Shown in pieces: positions 1-11,040 of a DNA stretch of 64,000 nt; within the stretch, counting starts at the first letter, position 1; each line of letters starts with the position of its first letter. A program made the position numbers and the translations under genes. The stretch spans positions 372,001 to 436,000 of the forward strand of contig CADCSX010000012.1 in assembly GCA_902805475.1 (NCBI GenBank), written 5' to 3'. The notes under the pieces were generated by a model, which had not been told where the DNA came from, made no database searches, and was given only the letters and a program-made list of their open reading frames with translations. The stretch comes from Entonaema liquescens (lineage: Eukaryota > Ascomycota > Sordariomycetes > Xylariales > Xylariaceae).

Positions 1-1
1 T

Positions 2-307
2 GAGCTTGTGGGTAATGACCCGATGGAGTACCAGTCGTGGAAGAAGCACACAGCCGGATGCATCTTCCACCAGAACACAGCAACTGGCATTTACGGTACA
101 GGCCACGCGAGCTTCGTCTCATCGCCGGACGGATCCGAGGACTATATCGTATACCACGCGCAGACAACGCCGAACCCGGCCGCGGATTTGTTCCGCACGG
201 CCCGCGTCCAGAAGTTCACTTGGAACGAAGACGGCACGCCGAAGTTTCCGCTCGCGGAAAATGGTCCCTTCGCTGTTCCTGCTGGACAGCAAGCTCTTAC
301 GCGATAA
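2..307 (+). CDS. Glycoside hydrolase family 43 protein, C-terminal part (5' end outside window)
   Basis: The reading frame is already open at base 2 and runs about 101 codons to a TAA at 305-307. The fragment contains GTGHASFVSSPDG followed by a Y-I-V-Y-H-A stretch and an R-x-A-R-V-Q-K strand, which is the hallmark end of the five-bladed beta-propeller of GH43 enzymes (secreted alpha-L-arabinofuranosidases or beta-xylosidases acting on hemicellulose). The catalytic acid and base residues would lie upstream and are not visible, so substrate cannot be assigned. It ends tail-to-tail with the next gene. The internal ATG at 8 is not a plausible start because the homologous domain extends further upstream. 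Confidence 0.75.
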   Translation, partial: ELVGNDPMEYQSWKKHTAGCIFHQNTATGIYGTGHASFVSSPDGSEDYIVYHAQTTPNPAADLFRTARVQKFTWNEDGTPKFPLAENGPFAVPAGQQALTR

Positions 308-645
308 TAGATTAGAAAGCATACGATAGAGTTATATATTTGCATAACTAATAGATAATAAAGAGTATTTTCATTCAAGAATACAGCCCCATCGATGAGG
401 CCAATCATACACCCCTCGCCATCCGAATATTTATATGAAGCCACCGATATTTTTCATTCTCCTATCCCGAGCTCTGATCCCTTCTATGTAGATTCGTTCC
501 CAACCATGCTTATATGCAACATACAAAATCATATACATATCATATTCCCTTTCTACCACAGACGCTAATTCCCAAACGCCTAATATTATATGCACCAACA
601 AATCAACCGTGACTAACCCCAAGTATACCTAGGTAGGTAGCCACA
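308..645. other. Intergenic between convergent genes
   Basis: AT-rich 3' flank shared by two convergent genes. It presumably holds both 3' UTRs. A short CCTAGGTAGGTAG motif lies near 630-641, one of many such motifs scattered through the intergenic DNA of this window. No coding signal seen. Confidence 0.5.
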
Positions 646-1362
646 TCATACCAACCCCCACCACGCCACCATCGCCGCACCAACAACCAGCGCCTCCGCA
701 GCCCACGAGTCCATCCCCTTCGCCCTCCTTAACGCCGCCGCACCACTCTCCGGGTCCACCTCCCCGGCAAACGCGCCGATAATGTTGCCCCGCGGCCAGT
801 ACTCGCACGCGAGGTACCAGCCGTAATTGCCCGGGCACAGCTTCGCCCCGCACCCAACGTCCGTCGTGTCCCGCCACACCAGCTGCGTGAAATGGCCCGT
901 CGCCTCGGTGAACCCGGGGTCGCCGAAGTCGTACTGCGCGGCCTCGTTGCCCCACAGGTCGACGCAGTCCCCCGCGTCCGAGCACCCCAAGGCTAGGTTT
1001 TCGCCGTAGGGCCCCCCGGAGTGCTTCATGTGGCACGTCTGTCTTTGAGAATGAGGGGGGGAGGAGGAGGAGAGGTAGCTAGACGCGAAGGCGGCGAGGG
1101 TGTCGTTCCACTGCACGGACGAGGCGTTGTGCGAGGCGCGGTGGAAGTTGGTGCTGTTGATGATGGCGGAGGTGAATGTGTCGTGGTTGGTGAAGGAGGG
1201 CGCTTCGCTGGGGATCGGCGGGGCGACCGTTATGACGACAGTTTGGACTACGGTCTGGCTGGTGGCGAGGGGGGCGATGAGGAGGGATGGTAAGAATAGA
1301 GAGGAGAGGAGGGAGCCAGGGAGGGATAGGAGTGATTTTGGAAGACTGGAGTATATGAACAT
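646..1362 (-). CDS. Secreted CAP-superfamily (SCP/PR-1-like) protein with hydrophobic C-terminal tail
   Basis: Intronless, 238 residues. Residues 1-35 form a long hydrophobic signal sequence ending A-T-S. A CAP domain follows (about 57-200): an H-R-A-S-H-N helix near 74-79, GGPYGENLALG near 116-126, the CAP1 signature GHFTQLVW at 156-163 and the CAP2 signature CEYWPRGNIIG near 186-196; the cysteines fit the family's disulfides. CAP proteins in fungi bind sterols or lipids outside the cell or act at the wall (family knowledge). The last 16 residues are hydrophobic after a small-residue region, which suggests GPI attachment or a tail anchor rather than full secretion. The coding region is GC-rich with long shadow frames. 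The ATG at 1362 gives the signal peptide. Confidence 0.88.
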   Translation of the reverse strand: MFIYSSLPKSLLSLPGSLLSSLFLPSLLIAPLATSQTVVQTVVITVAPPIPSEAPSFTNHDTFTSAIINSTNFHRASHNASSVQWNDTLAAFASSYLSSSSPPHSQRQTCHMKHSGGPYGENLALGCSDAGDCVDLWGNEAAQYDFGDPGFTEATGHFTQLVWRDTTDVGCGAKLCPGNYGWYLACEYWPRGNIIGAFAGEVDPESGAAALRRAKGMDSWAAEALVVGAAMVAWWGLV

Positions 1363-2284
1363 TGTAAAGGTTATCTCGAATAGCTATTAAATAAATCGAT
1401 AATATGTCAAGAATTGGGAGTAATAAGTCTATATTCGACTTATACCACGAAGATTACGGAGAGCAATAACCAGCTTGCTGATGGGTTTTCTGCCCGAGAG
1501 AATTTAGAAAGGAATAACTGGTTATTACAAATGTACGGTGCGATGAATCTGTATAAAACAAGAACACAATACCTCTCGACTCAATAGAAGAAATGAACAA
1601 TACGGAAACCTACAAAGGTTTCTTTTCGTGGCGTCTTTAAACACGAACAAAAGAACACCAAGTCAGCCCTGACTGACCTAGGACTCACCCCTAATACTCC
1701 ACCTATTAATGACAATACCTACGACTCCGAAGCGCGGGCGGCTAAGAACCCCGTCCACGGCGTCATTTTAAGTCTTCGAAGCACGAATACGTGGAGTTGT
1801 TGGGTTTCCTAGAATATGAAGATTTCTAGAGAGCTAAGCTTGACGCGGATGACATAGCCGCTGGTAAGGTCGCAATTGGCGCTTCTCAGCCTATCATGAG
1901 TTGGTGGCGCCGCTGAGAGGAAACATTTGGGGATAACCTCCTTGGCAAGGGGGTTTAGGTACTTATGCTACCGCTACCCACTCAATTGTCGATTGACAAA
2001 TTATTTATAAAAGGTGAGTGAGAAGTAAATATTAGCCGTATTTAAATGAGTAGTTTTTAAGATATCTTACGAGTGATTTTGAATTATAAGTCTGTTTTTT
2101 TTAATATGAGAATGGAGCATCATGCACAGAATCCCCCTCTATCTACCTCTCCTATTTCATAACTCCGCAACTCGTAACTTTCCCACCTAATACATGATCA
2201 TTCCACCGCTCTATACGAAAGTCCCCTAACCTAGTTGGATAACTCTCCTCTACTCAACGCCTGCAATTGCACTCACCTTTCCCC
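1363..2284. other. Intergenic, upstream of CAP gene and downstream of ADH gene
   Basis: AT-rich in its later half (about 1980-2110). It contains a perfect 14-bp inverted repeat at 1661-1674 (AGTCAG-CC-CTGACT). No open frame with recognisable content was found on either strand. Confidence 0.5.
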
Positions 2285-3411
2285 TCACGGGATCAACACG
2301 CCCCTAAACCTCGCCTTATTCGCCGCACACGACTCCATGGCCTTCGCCGCATCCGCAAGGGGATACCTCTCGACCCAGCACTTGACACCGTGGTCCACCG
2401 AGAAGCGAATCGCCTCCTCGGAGTCCAACGCGTGTCCGTTCGACCACCCGTGCACCGACAGGCTCTTGAGGTTCATCAGCAGGGTGTTGAAGGGGACGGG
2501 GTCGTGCGGGGGACCCAGGACGAGCAACTTCCCGCCGGCCTGCAGCCCGCCGATCAGCGGGCCGATGGCAGCGGCGTTGGGCGCCGTGGACACGATCATA
2601 GCCGCGCCGCCCAGCGCCTGCAGCGCCGTGACGGGGTCCTCCTTGCTCGCGTCGATGTAGCTGTGCGCGCCAAGCTGCTCGGCGAACTTACGCTTCGCAT
2701 CCCCAGAGCTGATGGCCACCACATTGTACCCCATCTTGTTCGCGTACTGCACCGCCAGGTGTCCTAGGCCCCCGACGCCTTGTACCGCTACGATGTTGCC
2801 TTGCTCCACGTGCATCTTGCGCATCGAGTTGAACACCGTCACGCCGGCGCACAGCAGCGGCGCCGTTTCCGCCGGGTCGACCCCTGACGGTATGCGCACG
2901 ACGGCTTCCTCCCGGAGGAGGGTGTACTCGGCGTATCCGCCATCCCGGCTCACGCCGTTGACTTCCTGGTTATCGCACATTTGGAACTGGCCGCGGGCGC
3001 ACTGGCGACACGTCCAGTCGTGGCCTGCGTGTTGTTAGCATATCTCAGAGTCTCTGTTTTATTTTCTGTTCCTTTTCTTTTTTTCTTTTTTATTGAGTAT
3101 CAAAGACAGACGGAATTTAACTAACCTCCATGCCACGGACCACCCACTCGCTCACCATCCTTAACCCGCTTCACGCCGCTTCCGATAGCAACGACCTCCC
3201 CGACGAGCTCGTGCCCCGGGACGCGAGGATACACATCGTCGCCGTACTCCCCGCGCTGCGCGCAGACGTCCGAGAAGCACACGCCGCAGGCAAGTATCTT
3301 AACCAAAACCTGGCCGGGGCCGGGAAGCTTCAGCTCTCTCTCGTGGAATTGGATGGGCACATTCTTCCCCGTTAGGACGCCGGCCTTGTATGTCTTCGGT
3401 AGCTCTGCCAT
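2285..3411 (-). CDS. Zinc-dependent alcohol dehydrogenase (MDR superfamily)
   Basis: Two exons, 3126-3411 and 2285-3024, with a 101-bp intron (donor GTTAGT, acceptor CAG). The split codon restores the family sequence GGPWHGGHDWTC across the junction. Product 341 residues. N-terminal GroES-like domain: catalytic zinc ligands in CGVCFSDV and GHELVGEV; a short structural cysteine set in CRQCARGQFQMC. Rossmann motif GVGGLGHLAVQYA for NAD(P). It should oxidise or reduce primary alcohols or aldehydes in the cytosol (family knowledge); the exact substrate is unknown. The start is the M of MAELPK; an upstream in-frame extension lacks family similarity. It could equally be called an alcohol dehydrogenase GroES-domain protein. 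Confidence 0.92.
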
Positions 3412-4312
3412 TTTCTTTCTGGTTGATGTTTCCTCTTGTAGCGAAATGCGTAGGTCGAACACCTGAGATATTCGTTCCAACGGCGAAATTGTTTTTCCCC
3501 TTTAACACAGAGCCGAGTTGGTGAGTCCGTAGAAGTGTGAATGCTGAAGTCGAGAATGAAGAGAGGAACTCAACATCAAGGCTCAATTCCCAATTTAAGT
3601 AAATCCATATCCCAATCTCAAAGACCCATCCAATCTATCCATGGTCGTAACGACGATGTAAGGGACTACAGTCAAATGGTGGAGTGAGTGTCTCTTGCAT
3701 AAGCTTATAGAAACGATCCACCCAGCCGAGAATGGCGATGCATAGCTGGAACAGCTCCGAGGCCTCGTCGCAGGCTTGGTGCGGGTAACGGTGATGTCAA
3801 TGGATACTCCCAGCATCCGATGTTGTATGGCAGCTTGCACAGCCTGCAGTTGTCGCAACGTAGATCGGCTAAATTACCCAGCTCGTTATGGAGAATGAAC
3901 ATCCGGAGTCGCGGAGTCGCGGAGTTGATGTCTGACCATCTGAGATATCTTAGATACGCGTTTAGTGTTTTTACCGCCTCTGCCTGCTCCATTTTCTTTT
4001 TTATTCTTTTCGGATATAGGATTTAGTAGAAAACTGGGTAATATGTAACCGGGCTTTGTCTTCACGGGAATATTTCCTCCGGAATACCTTCCATCACCGC
4101 TGCCAACTTGGTCATAATTTATTAGTTAACTATTCTTAGATGATGGAGTTAGTTTTACGCGTGTGTAATTTGAATATCCAACAACGTTGACATAAGCCGA
4201 CACAATATAATGGCATAGCTTTATCAGTTTCTCATTACGTTCCATCCGCAACTCCAACAAGAATATATAGGGTACCAAGGTATCAATCGCGCCGTGCAAA
4301 TCTAACCTAAAA
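3412..4312. other. Intergenic between ADH and VTA1
   Basis: About 900 bp, promoter side of the ADH gene and 3' side of VTA1. A 95-codon minus-strand frame at 3705-3992 has two CxxC-like positions, but its sequence matches no family I know and it overlaps other open frames, so it is not called. Nothing else seen. Confidence 0.4.
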
Positions 4313-5753
4313 CTACCGTACTCCCAGAGTGGCCAGCGCTGCTTGCAGCTCTTTCACCGCCGTTGGTACGTCCTCGAAGTTCAGCGCTGAAATCGCCCAT
4401 TTGGCGTGCTTCTGCGCTTGCATAATCGCCATGTCGTCCGTATTCAGACCATTAGAGGGCCCACTATTACCACCGTATTGCTGTGCCGGCGCCGCAGGCT
4501 GAGAAGGCTGAGAGTAGTAATTCTGACTGGCCGGAGGTGCTTGGGGAGGAGGTGCCTGCCTCTGTGGCGGCGTAGGTGTAGGCCGATAGAAGTCTTGAGG
4601 TGCCGGAGCTGCGTTCGCTGGCGAGAAACGAGCAGGAGGGGATCCGGCTGGATCATGAGAGCTGGGACTAGGTATTACGGGCGGAGGGCCTGCGGGATCG
4701 AAGGTACCCGAGCCCGGGAGGGGCATATTCGTTGTGGATGGTAGGTTTAAAGCATCCGGTGCGCTAGGCGCATTAGGGAAATAGCCTTCCGGGTCTGACG
4801 TAGGTGGACCGGGTGGCACTATGGGAGACACTTGCTCAGGTCCTAATGATGATGGAGCTTGGGGAGACGTCGGCGCAGATACAGGTGCAGGGAAGGTCTG
4901 ATATGATCCGGTGGATGTTGGATGCGGCCTACCATCTTCATCGAGGGCGTCCTCTACACTCGCCGGTTTGGGCTGTACGCCCCCGAGCAACTGTACTTCG
5001 GGGTCATTCGGGTCTAGCGCCGGCGGTGCCTCTTCATGGTGAACTTCTTCTTGTTTTGGGTTCGACTCATTCGGATCCTTTCCCTCTTTAATCGCTTTTA
5101 GTATGCGGGCGGCATTCCACTTCGCATACTTGATCTTTTCTTGCGTCTCGGGATCAGGCGTTGCCCAGATCTGAACTAATTGGAAGAACGTCGCGGCGGC
5201 CTCGAACGTGCTCGCTGTTTGCCTGCATTATTCGTCAATAACAGCGCCTATAGGGAATATATCTTCTGTAACGAAATCCGTACTGTGTGACTTTATTGGC
5301 CTTCAGCGGCCGTAGCGCTCTCTCGAAGGTTTCTTGCGCAAATTGCTCCACGTACGCTTGACCCGCCACGTCGTCATGGATCGCATCGTTTCCTGCCTGG
5401 TCTTCTTTAATCTGTAACAAGATGGAATTTGATCAGCGCATTGTGGCTTGGACTTGGAGTGATATATATATCTCATTATCGTACGCTTTCGAGTTTCTCC
5501 ATAAGATTCGTAGTATAAAGATGACATTCTTCGTCGGCAGAGTGAAGACCTTTAGCAAGAACCTGATTAACAGCCCAGTAGAAGCCTTCCAAAGTTCGTG
5601 GCATTAGCAAAGAGAGCTCTCGTTGATGCGATGAGATCAATAGGGCTTACACCAATAAGCTATAACAGGTTTCGCGCTCTCGAGTTGCGTAGCGCGTACG
5701 ATGAAAGGCGTGATGCCCGCCTGTTTCAGCTTTTGAGGTATGTTGGCCGCCAT
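4313..5753 (-). CDS. VTA1: VTA1-like regulator of the Vps4 ATPase (ESCRT/MVB pathway)
   Basis: Four exons: 5651-5753, 5485-5585, 5284-5411 and 4313-5222. All introns are 61-73 bp and all phases agree; product 413 residues. The N-terminal part has the Vta1/LIP5 helical (MIT-like) domain: MAANIPQKLKQAG, then V-I-A-Y-W-C-F-Y-W-A-V-N across intron 1, then GLHSADEEC and a helix ending LKANKVTQ. A long proline/glutamine/serine-rich linker follows (roughly 190-370). The final 40 residues (MAIMQAQKHAKWAISALNFE onward) are the Vta1 C-terminal module that binds and stimulates Vps4 oligomers at endosomes. The arrangement matches yeast Vta1 and human LIP5, with a longer linker as usual in filamentous fungi. 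Confidence 0.92.
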
Positions 5754-6651
5754 CGCGGAGGTGCAGGATTCCTCTTAGATACACAATTGATATTCGACGA
5801 GTCGGAAAGCCTCAAGATGAATTGAATGAGCTAATAGTATAACTTATAATCGCAACGATTCTCGACTTATGGTTGAATTGGGAGAAGCTTATGGGAATTC
5901 GTTATTGTTGTATGGTAAAGATTTTAAACTTGTGATATTATCTGTAGTATAACGACAAGTAAGGTTCGTGATAATGTGAAGTTGTGAAGTTTAAAGTTAA
6001 GTTAAGATAAAAGCTAACTACCTACATGTAGAATCCAGCCACCACGCAAAATGCGCAACTTCTAATGCATCAGGCACGACATTTCCCAAACTCCAACCCC
6101 GCTAAAGTCACAAAGTACCCCCCCACCGTTGCGGGCAGCTTCGGTCCAAGCATGTGCTATTCCCTAAAGATAAGCTGATAAGAAGAGAGCTCGCGCCACA
6201 GATTTCCATCAACTCTTCTTCCAGCCACAATTTACCCCGGATTCTTCTATCCAACCAATCATCTTTCATAGATCAAGCGGGGCAGAGGGGCTTGCATGTT
6301 AGCGTCGTGGTCTCGCAGCGAATTGGATCGAATTTCCACGGTGGCCTTTTGCTCGATTCAGTAAGAAGACAGCAATTCATTTAAAGCTTCACCTCTGTCT
6401 TTCTATCGTGTGACGCCAGAGACCGGATGATCTGTCATGTACAGCATCTCCTCGATTATAAACACATAGACGAGGAAGCATCTCACGGTTTGACGTAACT
6501 CTTTTTCTTTCCCCTTTCCCGTCCATCCCAATTCTTAACCTGAATTGCTTTGTGGTTTTCACCCCCTCGAGTCTTAAGCATACCTACCTACATAACATAT
6601 CCACGTATTCCCTGCTTTGTTCCATCGTAAGATCTTTTACTGGGACAGGCC
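5754..6651. promoter_or_regulatory. Divergent promoter region between VTA1 and the PDI gene
   Basis: About 900 bp between divergent starts. On the PDI side a CRE/ATF-like octamer TGACGTAA lies at 6491-6498, immediately followed by a pyrimidine-rich tract at 6499-6520. CT-rich tracts shortly upstream of the start are typical of well-expressed fungal genes. Whether the octamer is a bZIP (for example Hac1/unfolded-protein-response) site is inference from its position only. No coding region seen. Confidence 0.35.
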
Positions 6652-8184
6652 ATGCACGCCTTCAACATCAACCCCACTACAGCAATTGCTGCAGTGGCTC
6701 TGCTCTCCGCTTTGCCGACCGCCCAAGCTGGTTTATATCTAAAAAGCTCACCTGTAGTCCAGGTTGATGCAAAGAATTATGACAAGATAATCAACAGATC
6801 AAACCATACTTCTGTGAGTGTACCTATATATCAACCCAATTATAGTCGATACCAACTAACAGCTTGGCGTCCTAGGTTGTTGAATTCTACGCGCCATGGT
6901 GCGGTCACTGTCAGAACCTCAAGCCTGCCTACGAAAAGGCGGCGAAAAACCTTGAGGGTCTTGCCAGGGTCGCTGCTGTGAACTGCGATGAAGATGAAAA
7001 TAAGCAATTATGTGGTATGATGGGAGTTAAGGGCTTCCCGACGCTGAAGACTGTGCGCCCGGGCAAGAAAGGGAAGCCCATCGTGGAAGATTACAATGGT
7101 CCCCGAACCGCGAAAGGCATTGTAGATGCAGTCGTCGACAAGATTAACAACCATGTAAAGCGCGTGACGGATAAGGACATTGATTCATTCCTTTCTACTC
7201 AGAACGACACCGCTAAGGCTATACTATTCACGGAAAAAGGCACCACAAGCGCGTTGCTAAGGAGCATCGCTATTGACTTCCTTGACGTCATCACTGTTGC
7301 CCAAATCCGGGACAAGGAAACCAAAGCTAATGAGCTATTCGGCATCAAGTCCTATCCTACTTTCGTATTACTACCTGGGGGCGACAAAGAGAGCATAGTA
7401 TACGACGGAGAGTTGAAGAAGGACGATATGGTCAAGTTCTTGTCGCAAGCAGGCCAACCAAACTCAGACTTGGCGCCCGCCAAATCAAAGGGCGAGAAGA
7501 AGCCTGAGAAGAAAGACAAAAAAGACAAGAAGGCCGCGCCTAAATCTGCCGAATCTAGCTCCGAGACAACCGAAGCTGAATCGGAAGAATCCACCGATGC
7601 TCCTCCCGCTGAAAAGCCCGTCGAGGTCGCGCCACCAATTCCAGCTATCACTGAGGCGGACAAATTAACTAAAGAGTGCTTGAACCGCAAAGCTCACACT
7701 TGCGTCCTTGCTTTTGTGCCTTCTGCCCACGGGGAGACCGCAGAAAAGGCCTTGACTAACTTAGCCGAGCTCGCATTCAAACATGCCAACGCCAAACGCC
7801 ACTTATTCCCCTTCTTCGAGGTCCACCACGACAATGAAGCTTCCGAGTCGGTATTCAAGACCCTAGAGCTCTCGGGTGAGGTTGAAATTGTTGCTATCAA
7901 CGGCAAGAGAGGATGGTGGCGTCACTACGAGGAGATTTCACCCCGGAGAGTGTTGAGGGCTGGATTGACGCCATCCGTTTAAGTGAGGGTACCAAGAAGA
8001 AGCTGCCAGAGGGCTTGATCGGTGAGGCCGTCGAGGAGCCAGCCGAGTCTGTTGAGGTCAAGGTTGAGGAAGATGTCAAAATAGAGGTTGAGACCGAATC
8101 CGACACGCCTACTAAGGGTGCCGAGCCAACCCCGAGGCTACACCCGCGGCGGAGTCAAAGGTGCCCAAGCATGAAGAGCTGTAA
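6652..8184 (+). CDS. MPD1: ER protein disulfide isomerase, MPD1-like, with two apparent single-base frame breaks
   Basis: Exons 6652-6813 and 6876 onward; the 62-bp intron has donor GTGAGT, branch CTAAC and acceptor TAG. Residues 1-26 form a signal peptide (ends AQAG). A thioredoxin domain begins just after the intron with VVEFYAPWCGHCQNLKP, the active CGHC redox pair; a second, cysteine-less thioredoxin-like fold follows, then a lysine/glutamate-rich acidic segment (about 235-285) and a C-terminal domain. The frame breaks near 7930 (YEGDF expected, one G short in GAG-GAG) and again near 8125-8135 (one C short in AACCCCGAGG). Reading across both gives the family's continuation TKKKLPEG and ends P-K-H-E-E-L at 8184, an HDEL-type ER retrieval signal. 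Unbroken, the frame would stop early at 7980. The protein would catalyse disulfide formation in the ER lumen. Tail-to-tail with RRP41. Confidence 0.85.
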
Positions 8185-8398
8185 ATAGGAACTCCGGGTT
8201 AGTATAGTACTAAGTTATAGTCCTTGGCTGGGGATAATAATAAAAACAAAAATGACACGTGCATTATCTGAAAAGTGTCGACTTACTCATGAGCAAATGA
8301 GTCTCGAGCCAGTAGAACCTACCCATTACTATGCCATCAGCCCTGGTTCTTTCATAAAATCCTACTCTCGGTCGGTTAACTACGGATCTCATCGTGGC

Positions 8399-9328
8399 TT
8401 AAACATCAATATCCATAGCCATACTAGCGCCCTTCTCTACCGCGCCTTCGGCCACCATCCTAGCGCCCTTATCCCTAACAACCGAGTCCAAATACGCGCG
8501 GATATTCGCACAACCATCCGCGGCCGCAACCATCATCCCCTCCAACCGGCTAACCTGGACTCTGCTCTCGCAGACCAGCACAACAATCTTATCCGTAGAG
8601 CCTAACGTACCGACCGTCAGAAACGGCAATTCCTGCTCCTCCTGGTTATTCAGGTCGATAAGCGGATCGGCGCTCTCGTCGGCCGCCGAATGCGACGACG
8701 TGCTGCCCGCGCTGCAGGCTACTAGGTAGTCCGACATGGGGACGCCGGCGTCGACGAGCGCGAGGGTCGCGGCGTTGACGAGGCACGCTAGTAGGCTGCC
8801 GTCTTGCGAGAGGATGTGCAGGGATAGCGAGATCGTGGAGCGCGGGAATAAGTGCGTGTGGAGGACTGCGGCGAGCGATTTGGCGAGGGTGGCTTGAAGT
8901 TCCTGGATGCGTCTGGTTGATAACGTTAACACTTATATTTCTTCACATCTAGCTGTGAAGTCAAAAGGTCAAAGGGGATTAATTAATACGCACTTATCGC
9001 TCCTCGCCCTCTTCTTCCTATCCACGGTACTAAACCCGCCCACCACGACACTGACGAGGATATCCGCCGCATTCGACGCCGAGGCAGACGTCGACGACGA
9101 GCCGGAACCCGCAGCCGACGCGGAAGAAGCGCCTTGGTTGCGGCGTTTGCCGTCCTCACTGGGCCCGTTCACCACGCACATGACCTTCGTGTTACCCATC
9201 TCGAGATACGAGGATCCGTCAGCAGCGGCCTGCGTCCGGATCTGGCCGCGTAATTGGCGCAGCTCGTTCCACCGGCGGCCGTCGATGCGCAGGAGCGCGA
9301 GGTTGTAGGTTGATGTGTCGAGGGGCAT
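8399..9328 (-). CDS. RRP41: Exosome complex subunit RRP41 (RNase PH fold)
   Basis: Exons 8994-9328 and 8399-8912; 81-bp intron with donor GTGCGT and acceptor CAG. The junction codon gives S-D-K-R-I-Q-E-L-Q, matching the family. Product 282 residues. The N-terminal MPLDTSTYN...RIDGRRWNELR opening and GSSYLEMGNTKVMCVVNGP are diagnostic for Rrp41/Ski6; the second exon carries the RNase PH C-terminal fold (SLSLHILSQDGSLLACLVNAA and SDYLVACSAG). Two low-complexity insertions (Ser/Ala-rich near 65-90 and a Ser/Glu-rich one in the C-terminal half) are longer than in yeast. It is one of the six ring subunits of the nuclear and cytoplasmic exosome; eukaryotic Rrp41 is catalytically inert. Confidence 0.93.
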
Positions 9329-10083
9329 ATTTCCCGTCTCTTTATTGCCCTCTGCTTTCTTTCTTTTCTTAATACCAATCCGTCTTTAAGTCTTTCGGTA
9401 TCCCTGAGAAAATCTTAGAAATCTACCTAAGTTAAATTTAACCAAGGGTATTTATAAGTTGACTGATCTAGGTAGATTCGATCAATTTGTCTTGGGTGTG
9501 AAATTGTTTGTTGTTTGTTGAAACCAAAACCAAAACCAAAAGCTATCTACCCGTTAGAAATTTTTGGTGGGGTTCTGTGCTACCTTCCCCAGACCAACTT
9601 TGCAGCTACCCTCCCAACTTACCCGAAAGGGTTATACTTTAATTAGATGAAGACATATTGGTTCTAGACCTCTTGTACGTGTATGTAAATGATACAGAAA
9701 TAACCAATATAAATATAATACTCATACTATTTACCTAGAACTCGAAAAGTTACCAATAATGTTCAAAGTGTTTGATTTTACTCGACAGAATATAATGACA
9801 TATCACATGCAATACACATACACTAGAGATACGACGAAGCATAGGTAGATAGAGGTGTAATGAATAATACATAATTTTAAGTGAGATGCCATCGATTCCG
9901 CCGAACGCCACTACACTACCCAAATAAGAGGTGAATTCTAGAAGGCATAGACTGTCACAGCCATCCCTATAGTGAATTATAGTAAGAAACGATCAGCCTT
10001 TGCCACTTACGACCTAGGTACCCTTGCTAGCTATCCGAATTTCGGCGCTACGATACTTTCGATATGGATTCTTCGTCTTGGTC
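9329..10083. other. Intergenic upstream of RRP41
   Basis: Promoter side of RRP41 and 3' flank of the next minus-strand gene. A purine/pyrimidine-simple stretch AACCAAAACCAAAACCAAAA lies at about 9521-9540. AT-rich from 9640 to 9890. No gene seen. Confidence 0.45.
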
Positions 10084-11040
10084 CTACACTGCGACCATAA
10101 TGTCCGCGTTGCCGTGATTTTGGAGAAGAGGAGCATTGAGATCCAGCACGGGAGGTGGTTCCACCTCATCCGCATCGGTCCATCCTCTCTCCTTACCCCA
10201 GAGAATCTTCAATCCCCGGGATTTCACGACGTCAATTAGCCCGCGCATGAGCGCACCCGACTTTTTCACGTTAGGCCAGGCCTCGAACTCGATCCATTCG
10301 ACCCATGGCATCTCGTCGAGAACGTTGGTTAGCAGCGACTTTGAGAATCGTTCATAGAAGTTGTCTGGCTGACGGAACCCCTTGAAGAAGTCATTTCCGG
10401 GGTCGCACTCAACATAGACCGTAATCTTAGTGGTATTTACGCAGTCTGCTAGTCCTAACGCTGGATTTACCACCCAGCCACGAGGGGGGCTACTCCAACC
10501 TGGTCCCAATCGCAGCTCGAGGGATGTCAAACAGGCTCGTTGACACGGCTTCATACGGGCTAATAGCGGTTTCTTGGTTTTAAAGTAACGTCCGGGATGC
10601 GTCGGAAAGATGCGAACGGGGTGTGTGCTGTAGAAAAAGTAGGATGCTTCCCGATATATAGTACTACAAGCTCGCAAGATAGCTAGTTTCTGATGGATCC
10701 TCTTATAGTTGTCCGGGTCAAGGTCGAGTACCCCGCCGGTGTTAACAAAATGGTAACCATAGACCTTCAAGCGCAGTTCGGATGGAAGATCGAGGAATCG
10801 AAAGGGCTGTGGCTTCTCTCGTTTCGGTTTGCGCAGGTTCGATGCCGATGCACCACCCAGCGTGAGGGCGCCGATGGGTAACTTTGATACCTCGTCGTTG
10901 ATATCGTACTCGGCTTCGGAGGCGTAAGTCGAAGGGTAGGCTGAACTAAGCGGAGTGGGAAGGGCGGAAGAGATAGGTGTCGGTCCCAAGGTCGACCTTA
11001 CAGCCCGCGAGCCCTTCGCTTTGCTAGGTTTATGGCGCAT
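10084..11040 (-). CDS. 2EXR/F-box-like fungal protein of unknown function
   Basis: Intronless, 318 residues, ATG at 11040. The first 75 residues are Ser/Pro/Arg-rich and probably disordered. At about 80 comes FRFLDLPSELRLKVYGYHF, the F-box-like opening of the fungal 2EXR family, followed by L-A-I-L-R-A-C-S-T-I-Y-R-E-A, the family's second conserved helix. The remainder (through CLTSLELRLGPG and FEAWPNVKKSG) resembles the poorly characterised C-terminal half seen in many ascomycete paralogues. No catalytic residues are evident. Such proteins are usually annotated hypothetical; an SCF adaptor role is possible but not shown. Confidence 0.75.
   Translation of the reverse strand: MRHKPSKAKGSRAVRSTLGPTPISSALPTPLSSAYPSTYASEAEYDINDEVSKLPIGALTLGGASASNLRKPKREKPQPFRFLDLPSELRLKVYGYHFVNTGGVLDLDPDNYKRIHQKLAILRACSTIYREASYFFYSTHPVRIFPTHPGRYFKTKKPLLARMKPCQRACLTSLELRLGPGWSSPPRGWVVNPALGLADCVNTTKITVYVECDPGNDFFKGFRQPDNFYERFSKSLLTNVLDEMPWVEWIEFEAWPNVKKSGALMRGLIDVVKSRGLKILWGKERGWTDADEVEPPPVLDLNAPLLQNHGNADIMVAV

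Noticed and set aside
646..1362. Plus-strand frames at 1021-1390 opposite the CAP gene
   Set aside because: Gly/Arg/Val-rich antisense translation of the CAP coding sequence.
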